From Colocasia esculenta (lineage: Eukaryota; Streptophyta; Magnoliopsida; Alismatales; Araceae): DNA of 64,000 nucleotides. The stretch spans positions 183,372,348 through 183,436,347 of the forward strand of contig CM024753.1 of NCBI GenBank assembly GCA_014218235.1, read 5' to 3'. Shown one piece after another: positions 56,646 to 64,000 of this stretch (positions within the stretch are counted from its first letter, which is position 1; every line of letters starts with the position of its first letter). Position numbers and translations under genes: made by a program. A model generated the notes under the pieces. The model saw nothing but the letters and a program-made list of their open reading frames with translations. It was not told the origin of the DNA and ran no database searches.

Positions 56646-58395
56646 TGTGATGACTCGATCGTTTCGGATCCATGTTTAATGGTTTTGGAGTGGTGCTCAT
56701 GACCAAGAGGTGGTCATTGGGCCTTGTTTGTGGGTTCTGTGTATTGTGTGGGCATTGTGGGCCAGACGTTCCAGCTCAAATGGCCCGTTGGTTCACTGGT
56801 TGTGAACACGACGGGGCATGTCGTCGCATTTTGAAACGCGACGGCTTCCTACATCGCGATTCACAGAACCGCCTTTGCGCTGAGCGGCGCGTTGGTTTCC
56901 GAAAGGCGACGGTTAGGGTCATCGCATTTAAGTGTTAAACGCGACGTATGCCTACGTCACGATTTTGAACTGAGATTTAAATGCTCTGTTTCACCCAGAC
57001 ATAGTAGAGGAGCTCTGTCCAGGCGAAGGGGGGAGGCTGCCGAGGGCTTCTTCGGCATTTCGACTTTCTGGCGGTTCGTGCGGCACAACGTCCACGCGAG
57101 GAACGTGTCTATAGCATGGGTGCGTCGACGATGTGGTGGTTTCTGCGTTCTTCGGGCTTCCACAGATGGTAGGGAGACTACCCTTGTGTTTGAGTTTGCT
57201 TTAATTGGTTTAAAGAGGTGGAAGTATGTATGGGTGGTTTGCCATATCATGGTTATCATGCTTATTGCTTTGGTTGGATGATTGCATCGGATAGATGTGG
57301 GTTTTCCCCGTGGAGAAGGTGGGTTCGGCCTGTGAGCTGAACTCACTGTCATGTTTGAAACGCGACGGGGTGCACCGTTGCTTTCATGGTATGAACGCGA
57401 CGTCTTGCATCGTCACATTTTTGGTTTTATCATGTGTGTTGTGGCGGTTGTTTGGACGCGATCACTTGACCTGTCGCATTCTTCTTGAATGCGACGGTGT
57501 GGTTCGTCGTGATTCAGTGCAGTGGTTAGTGTGGTCCTTATCGCGACGTATCATTTTGTTGCGATTTGGACATTGACTGTCGTGTTTGACTGATCGAGCC
57601 TAAAGGCGACGTATCGGGCTGTCGCGATATGATCGCGACACTGGGCCCTGTCACGTTAAGATTTTGGATGGCGACTGGACAGGTCATCACGATTTGAAAG
57701 GCGACGCCTGTGTCCGTCGTGTTTTAGCTTCATTGGTCTATTTATGGTGCTTGGGCAGTGAGGGTCCTGTGTGGACCTAGCCTTGGTTCTTTGTTGTCTG
57801 TTTAAGATTATTTAAGTTGGTTAATGTCAGTAGAACATGTGTGGGGTTAATAGTTAGTGAATGGCTAGCTAGTGATTCATTTTGCAGGAGGTCACTAGAT
57901 GACCAATGACAGGCAATGTTATTATAATTTGTGTATGTACCTATGTAGGCTAGCTTGTAGGTCACATGGTGACCGGTGACAAGCTATACCTCACACTTGT
58001 ATCGTAGTTTGTAATAAAGATTGTATACGTATGTATCGTGGTTTGTGCGTTTGCTGAGTCTGGTGGTCCGGCGCCTATTCTGAAATACCTCTTCAATCGG
58101 GTACCCCAGGTTCTATGTGATCCAGGCACGTGTGTTTGTTGTGCTTGGGGCGTGTCCCGATACGGTGTGTACCACAGAGGTCTAAGTCGTCTTCCTAGAC
58201 ACCCTCACTCCTGTGTTTGAGTTGTACGTCCGGTTGAGGGAAAGACGACTGGGGGCAGCGGCTTGTGTTTGTGGGTGTGCAGTCGCTTGTAGCGTGCTTG
58301 TGGTTGGGGGTATGGACATCAATAGATGTACTGGTCCTCAGCTAGTCCTGTGTTCTAGTGCCTCACTTTAGGGAGCTCGGGCTGGAGTCCCTAAA
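56646..58395 (+). repeat. Gypsy LTR E in plus orientation, interrupted by element D
   Basis: Probably starts TGTGATGACTCG at 56646. It holds a long GCGAC-N10-GTCGC array (56808-57720), an AATAAA at about 58013, and GGGTACC- and CTGGAGTCCC-like blocks that match, in reverse, blocks of the C and D LTRs. It stops at 58395, where D begins; CTAAA (58391-58395) is the candidate D target site. The remainder lies beyond the window. Confidence 0.6.
56808..57720. repeat. Thirteen GCGAC-N10-GTCGC dyads in LTR E
   Basis: Examples are 57606-57625 (perfect arms), 57635-57654 and 57701-57720. Every one of the thirteen has a 10 bp spacer, while the spacer sequence varies freely. Flanks are often AAA on the left and TTT on the right. 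Confidence 0.9.
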
Positions 58396-58924
58396 TGTCA
58401 TGCCCCGCCAATTTAGCAGCGGAATAAATCGGGGAGGCATGAACAACGAGTATGGTAACGAAAATTGCGCATACATTCGCAAATATCAGAGGAACTAATG
58501 AACAATAATTACAATTAAAATTCATCAGTTTATTGATAATTCATCTAAACTATTACAACCACTAATTCAGAGCCAAAACATAGGGCTCAATGACATTATT
58601 ACATTGGAAATGATAACTAAGCGACTAACTAACTAGACTCTAAGGTACTAAGGACATTCCATCGCTATGACTTTAGGACGCTCATCACTCCAGTCCAATC
58701 CCGTTGTTGTGTGTAAGGTCATCCCTTGACTTACCTGAAAACACAATAACAAATAACGAAGGGTGAGCGATAACGCTCAGTAGGACTTAATATCTCGTGT
58801 AAACAAGCAAGCTTTAAGTGATTAATGTCTTGTAACGCAGGTTAACTAGAGAGAAAGATCATGTATAGTCAAGAGAGTAATAGTACAAGATAACAAGTGA
58901 ACGATAATACATTTCTCAAGAGTA

Positions 58925-59130
58925 TTGCAAAATTAGGATGACAATATAACGAGATAGCGTGTAACAAGATAGTGTATAACAAGATAGCATGTATCAAAAT
59001 GTCATGTAATAGGATAGCTTGTATCAAGGTGGCGTGTAACGAGATAGCTTGTATATCAAGATAGCGTGTAACGAGATTACATGTAAGGAGATAGCGTGTA
59101 AAGAGATAACATGTAATGAGATAACGTGTA
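58925..59130. repeat. Minisatellite of GATAGCGTGTAACGA-type units
   Basis: About nine units of roughly 20-24 bp based on GAGATAGCGTGTAAC. Present at the same place in the second LTR (63480-63675). Its translation gives a repetitive, meaningless frame. Confidence 0.8.
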
Positions 59131-60359
59131 TGGTTGCACCACGGTGCACTATTCGAGTATGGCAATAGTCACTTTGGGACAGTAGCCGTTTAACGATAGT
59201 ACATTACGTCTGAACTCCTCAGACTAATGTTATAACAGTCAGTGCTAGCACACTAATAGCACAGAACTGGTACAATATGTCTGAACTCCTCAGACTAATA
59301 GTAAAATAATTAAATGTCTAGCCAATGTCGAGATAGTCAGAACCGGTGCAATGCAGAACACCGTCAATAGCCCCTGCAGGTATTTTCGGGTGGCTCTCTG
59401 CCCCCAGGACTAGATTGGAGCCCCTCGGACACTCTCTGTGCCCTGCACACTATGTATTCAAGTCAGTAGGGTCACCTGACCCATATTATGGCGCTAGACA
59501 GTCCTGTATAGCACAAGCAATGGGAGCCGCAACAGCTCAAGAGTCTCAAGAGAGTACTAGATGAATAGACGAGATAGTAGAGTGAACGTGAATAGATGAG
59601 AGTACAAGGATAGTAGATGAGATAGGGGTATAATCGTAAAACAACGACAAACCTTGATAGTAACGGTTGCACAGCACCAGGTCGGGTACCGGCAGTCTGG
59701 TAGAAGAAGTCACCACCGCCCACTAGCCGTGCTAAGAACACTGGCCAAGTGGTCCGGCGTGATCACAAGATAAGAGAGATCTCACTAAGGCCGTTTGAAT
59801 CGTACTGATCCCTAAGAGTGTAACGGGATTTAAAGAGTACAACCAGCTCGTCGGCAATGGACGTGCGCCAAAGTCAAGAAGACTTACAAAGGCCTTGACA
59901 AGGAGTCCCTAGTCCAGTCGAGAGTATTCCCGATGGAGAGGTGGTCCAAGTCAAGAGAAAGTGTGTAGAAAATAGGTCCGTCGTGCCTCGAGTGCTCGAA
60001 GCCGAGGGAAAACGATAACGGTATTTAAAATACGCGAGTAAAAATGAAGACAATTATATTTAATATAATAGGGTAATTTAGTCATTTATTTCACTATTTT
60101 ACCGAATACATTATTGCATAACTTATCAAGGTCAAATGATATTTAATAATGTTGTGTGTGTAAGTGTAAAGAAATCTTGAAGATATGACAAGTCGTGCAA
60201 TGTCATTTTAAATAATTAAATTTATATCATTAATGCCATTTATTAATTTACAAAGTCGAATTAACTATAACATGAGTTAATCATGGCTAATTAAGGGGTA
60301 TATAGCTTAAACAATAGGGCATATGCACAATTTTACATTCTGGTTGGATTCATGAAAAC

Positions 60360-60534
60360 GCGGTGGACTCACCCGTCGCGATTCAAGTCGCGACAGGGCT
60401 GTCGGACGTGACACAGGGCCTGGCCGGTCTGGTCCGGTCCGGAGTGAATCGCGGCGGCTTATGCCGACGCATTCTTGACACGACGCCATCGGCCGGCGCG
60501 ACCTCACTGATATCGCGGCGGATCGCGCCGTCGT
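60360..60534. repeat. Variant dyad cluster in the LTR of D
   Basis: Dyads with the geometry of those in C and E but altered arms: GCGGT-N10-GTCGC (60360-60379), GCGGC-N10-GACGC, ACGAC-N10-GGCGC and GCGGC-N10-GTCGT (60515-60534). One further pair has a 9 bp spacer. Confidence 0.65.
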
Positions 60535-62500
60535 GATAACAGGTGAGATTGCCTTTTTTCTCTTTTTCCCAGGGGAAGTCCTCTGTGATACAGGGACGTT
60601 CTAAATTTCATATAAAATAGTACGGTGATCCAAAAAGCACGAAACTAGTTTCAAACGAAAGTAGACATGTATATCTATCAACATGCATGATTAATTTGAA
60701 AATAGACAAGGTTTAGATATGCATTGATCGGGTTAATTTTCGGTGACCTAAACAGGTATAGTCAGGGTTCCAAGAATTAATTAGAGATGAATACATGATA
60801 AAAAATTACGAAACTAGAGGCGTTCGAAAGCTAACACGATCCAGTATTTTAGAGAATTTTATCATATCAAAAAATCAAGTATGCACGAAGTTTAAAGGTA
60901 AACTTGAAGAGTCGGGTACAAGCAATAGATAGGGATTCAAAGATTTAATTCTCCCTCATGGGACATCAAAATCGAGCAAGACTAGGGGCGTTTGAAAGAT
61001 AATAAGATGCAGTATACAAGAGAATTTTATCATGGCATGACAGAAACTACATGTGGAGAATTAGAGAAAACATGAGATTTCAGTTCAGGGTAACAACAAG
61101 ACTTCACGAATTAAATTCGCCCAAATAGATGAGCAGAATACAACGAAACATAGGGCTTTTGAAGAGGTACATGAAGTCTACCTAGGGTAATTATTTCACG
61201 ATTTTAGCTTGAGAGATTGCCTACCTTTCGTTGCAAGAATGAAAAGCTAGAGTTTTTGGACGAAGACGGGGTGAAATCCTTTGCTCCAAGCTCCTTCCAC
61301 CTTGCTCCTTCGTTCTCCAGCCTCTCCCTTCATCTCCCAAAGTCTAAGCACGAAAATGAGGGTTGATAGGGTTGGATTAGGGTGTATATGGTTGCTACAA
61401 GAGTCCATCCTCTCTAAAACTCTTCATACTTCTTCCAACTCTTTAATTTCTTTATTTATCCCATTATTTCTTGCATTATCCCACCTAATAGGATAGATGA
61501 GAGGTCTAATTTCATGGGTAATGATTTAGGATAGGTCTAGGACTCTTATAGAGACATTTATAAGCTAGTATCTTACCCCTTTTTAATTTATTTAAATATT
61601 AACTCCGAATTTACACATTTATCTCCTATATTCAAGCATTAATCCACTAATTGACTTAGGGAGAGATCTAATTTCATGGCTAATGTGTTAGGATGGGATG
61701 GGGACTCTTTTTAAGATAAGTAAGAGTTAAAATAATCATTATATTAACCATTTTCTATTTATTAGTATTTTTAGGTACGAATTTAGACAAATTACTTCCC
61801 ATCTCATGATGGGCTCTTCTCATTTGGGCCCAACAATTCATGTTAGGTCCATTAACCAAACCCATTACTAATTTAACTTAATGGGTATTGATTTAGTTTC
61901 TATTTATTCACCATTTATCCTTATGTAAATCTATTTATCACACTTATTCAAGTAATTTTATATTTTTAAATTGAATAAATATTATTCATGCCAATATTTC
62001 TAATATTCATCATTTGGACAATTACTCTTGGCCCAATAACTCATGTGAGCTTAATTGTACAACCCATGTACTTACTTTACTTAATGGGTTTTTATTTATC
62101 CTTTTCATTAAAGAATTTATTTATGGGCAAAGATTATCCATTGGTCCAAATATCATAATGGGCTATCATCCCATATTATTTAAAGTCTACCCATATGTTT
62201 ATTTTTATTTATAATCCACTTTGGGTCAGAAAATAATGGGTTCTTCGACTTATTCCTTAATTATGCTAATAAGTCGCATAAATTCTTAAACTAAATCCAA
62301 ATGATTTTTCTATGCCCAAATTTCATGGTGGGTCATTAGAGAACATTATTTAAAGTATAACTACTATTTTTACGAAATTTTTATAGGGGTTTATACGCAT
62401 GCAATAATGATGCGTACCGTTTTAACTTGTTGAATTTATTAATCGATAAATTTTAAATTTATCCATAATTTTAAATTAATAGATTTTCTGGGGTACTACA

Positions 62501-62519
62501 TCCTCCCCCACTTAAATAG
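62501..62519 (-). other. Polypurine tract of element D
   Basis: Minus strand TATTTAAGTGGGGGAGGA, directly before TGTAGTACCC. Typical of Del/Tekay-like Gypsy elements. Confidence 0.9.
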
Positions 62520-62559
62520 AATTTGGTCCCCAAATTCATATGATATGATACGACTACCA

Positions 62560-62668
62560 ATTTACTCGGAATATTTCTTGCTCCTGCTTGAATCACGTTG
62601 TTAAGGGCTTGAGTTAACCCATGTACGGTGCTTTGTAAGTCTCACAATTGTGCATGCTCACCAGCCAT
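62560..62668 (-). pseudogene. Gag N-terminal remnant in element D
   Basis: Reads MAGEHAQL, a stop, then DLQSTVHGLTQALNNVIQAG, similar to the first thirty residues of element C gag (MAAEHAQLRDMQQ...LTQALLQA). It then runs straight into the region before the polypurine tract, which marks the internal deletion. Confidence 0.85.
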
Positions 62669-62924
62669 CTCCACTAATCTCCTGCGAGCAATAATACTTA
62701 ATTTATTTCTTTTTAAACTTTTGGGTGCTTAAAGTATTACCAAGTTGATACTTATATCTATAGATAAATGTATTTAGATCTTAACCATGGTTCTACCCAA
62801 TCCTCACATAGATATGGTAGTTGACTTAGACACATGTCAGGGCAGTTCACCTAGAACATCCTAAGACCAAAAATATCCTAATAAGGACATCCTAGGCTTA
62901 AATATCTTATTAAGAACATCCTAG

Positions 62925-62936
62925 GCTTTGATACCA
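62925..62936 (-). other. Primer binding site of element D
   Basis: Minus strand TGGTATCAAAGC, one base from the tRNA-Met type site, two bases from the LTR edge at 62939. Confidence 0.9.
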
Positions 62937-62938
62937 AC

Positions 62939-64000
62939 TGTCATGCCCCGCCAATTTAGCAGCGGAATAAATCGGGGAGGCATGAACAACGAGTATGGTA
63001 ACGAAAATTGCGCATACATTCGCAAATATCAGAGGAACTAATGAACAATAATTACAATTAAAATTCATCAGTTTATTGATAATTCATCTAAACTATTACA
63101 ACCACTAATTCAGAGCCAAAACATAGGGCTCAATGACATTATTACATTGGAAATGATAACTAAGCGACTAACTAAATAGACTCTAAGGTACTAAGGACAT
63201 TCCATCGCTATGACTTCAGGACGCTCATCACTCGAGTCCAATCCCATTGTTGTGTGTAAGGTCATCCCTTGACTTACCTGAAAACACAATAACAAATAAC
63301 GAAGGGTGAGCGATAACGCTCAGTAGGACTTAATATCTCGTGTAAACAAGCAAGCTTTAAGTGATTAATGTCTTGTAACACAGGTTAACTAGAGAGAACG
63401 ATCATGTATAGTCAAGAGAGTAATAGTACAAGATAACAAGTGAACGATAATATATTTCTCAAGAGTATTGCAAAATTAGGATGATAATATAACAAGATAG
63501 CGTGTAACAAAATAGTGTATAACAAGATAGCGTGTATCAAAATGTCATGTAATAGGATAGCTTGTATCAAGGTGGCATGTAACGAGATAGCTTGTATATC
63601 AAGATAGCGTGTAACGAGATTGCATGTAAGGAGATAGCATGTAAAGAGATAACATGTAATGAGATAACGTGTATGGTTGCACCACGGTGCATTAGTCGAG
63701 TATGGCAATAGTCACTTTGGGACAGTAGCCGTTTAACGATAGTACATTACGTCTGAACTCCTCAGACTAATGTTATAACAGTCAATGCTAGCACACTAAT
63801 AGCACAGAACTGGTATAATATGTCTGAACTCCTCAGACTAATAGTAAAACAATTAAATGTCTAGCCAATGTCGAGATAGTCAGAACCGGTGCAATGCAGA
63901 ACACCGTCAATAGCCCCTGCAGTTATTTTCGGGTGGCTCTCTGCCCCCAGGACTAGATTGGAGCCCCTCGGACACTCTCCGTGTCCTGCACACTATGCAT
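62939..64000 (-). repeat. 5' LTR of element D, cut by window end
   Basis: Aligned base for base with 58396-59457, starting TGTCATGCCCCGCC and including the same minisatellite (63480-63675). Confidence 0.92.

Larger units (their letters stand above)
58396..62500 (-). repeat. 3' LTR of element D
   Basis: Starts TGTCATGCCCCGCC, ends GGGTACTACA. Holds a ~22 bp minisatellite (58925-59130), a GCGRC-N10 dyad cluster (60360-60534) and AT-rich DNA. Open frames within it reflect the repeats. No host gene. Confidence 0.9.
58396..64000 (-). mobile_element. Gypsy-derived non-autonomous element D with giant LTRs and 438 bp interior
   Basis: LTRs 58396-62500 (4105 bp) and 62939 onward (cut at 64000). The interior is only 62501-62938. 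It keeps the primer site, a gag start fragment and a polypurine tract, so all of pol and most of gag are deleted. The visible parts of the two LTRs align without net indel and with about two dozen differences over 1062 bp, mostly transitions. The lineage matches element C. Confidence 0.9.

Overview
This is a repeat-dense stretch of a flowering-plant nuclear genome. Nearly everything except about 4 kb is transposable-element DNA, mostly nested LTR retrotransposons of the Copia (SIRE/Maximus-like) and Gypsy (Del/Tekay-like, and a gag-only Tat/TR-GAG-like) groups, plus CACTA and hAT DNA-transposon remains. The one host gene I can support is a six-exon GT47 (exostosin-family) glycosyltransferase on the minus strand at 47775-51454. 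Its GC-rich first exon and AT-rich introns would fit a monocot, but this is only an inference.

Layout. 1-17861: a gag-only retrotransposon on the minus strand with LTRs longer than 3.3 kb (left one cut by the window edge), a tandemly duplicated gag, no pol, and a 5.6 kb 3' region made of arrays of short inverted repeats. It sits inside the extra (env-position) ORF of a decayed SIRE-like Copia element, A (17862 to about 25940). A in turn abuts the gag of Gypsy element C. The same C gag is split by a complete SIRE-like element B (26175-37606), with a perfect CAATG target duplication. C's 5' LTR (38224-41156) abuts a CACTA transposase broken in mid-domain, so C lies inside that CACTA element. 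This gives a nest of at least four levels: CACTA < C < (A, B), and A < the gag-only element. 41157-46740 holds CACTA and then hAT coding remains on the plus strand. 47775-51454 is the GT47 gene. 52963-64000 is a second nest: a Copia LTR holding another Copia LTR and a plus-strand Gypsy LTR (E), itself interrupted by D, an element with 4.1 kb LTRs and an internal region of only 438 bp.

The most unusual signals are structural. (1) The 3' region of the gag-only element carries at least four unrelated families of hairpin-forming repeats. Within each, stems differ between copies by compensatory double changes, and many residual mismatches become G-U pairs when read on the gag-sense strand. (2) The Gypsy LTRs carry arrays of a dyad, GCGAC-N10-GTCGC, whose spacer is almost always exactly 10 bp (13 copies in E, 5 in C, variant copies in D). 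(3) The SIRE-like LTRs carry arrays of short palindromes with a TCGA core, in pairs about 21 bp apart. In element B the same pair, at the same distance from a TATA box, is repeated upstream of the internal extra ORF, which looks like a private promoter copied from the LTR.
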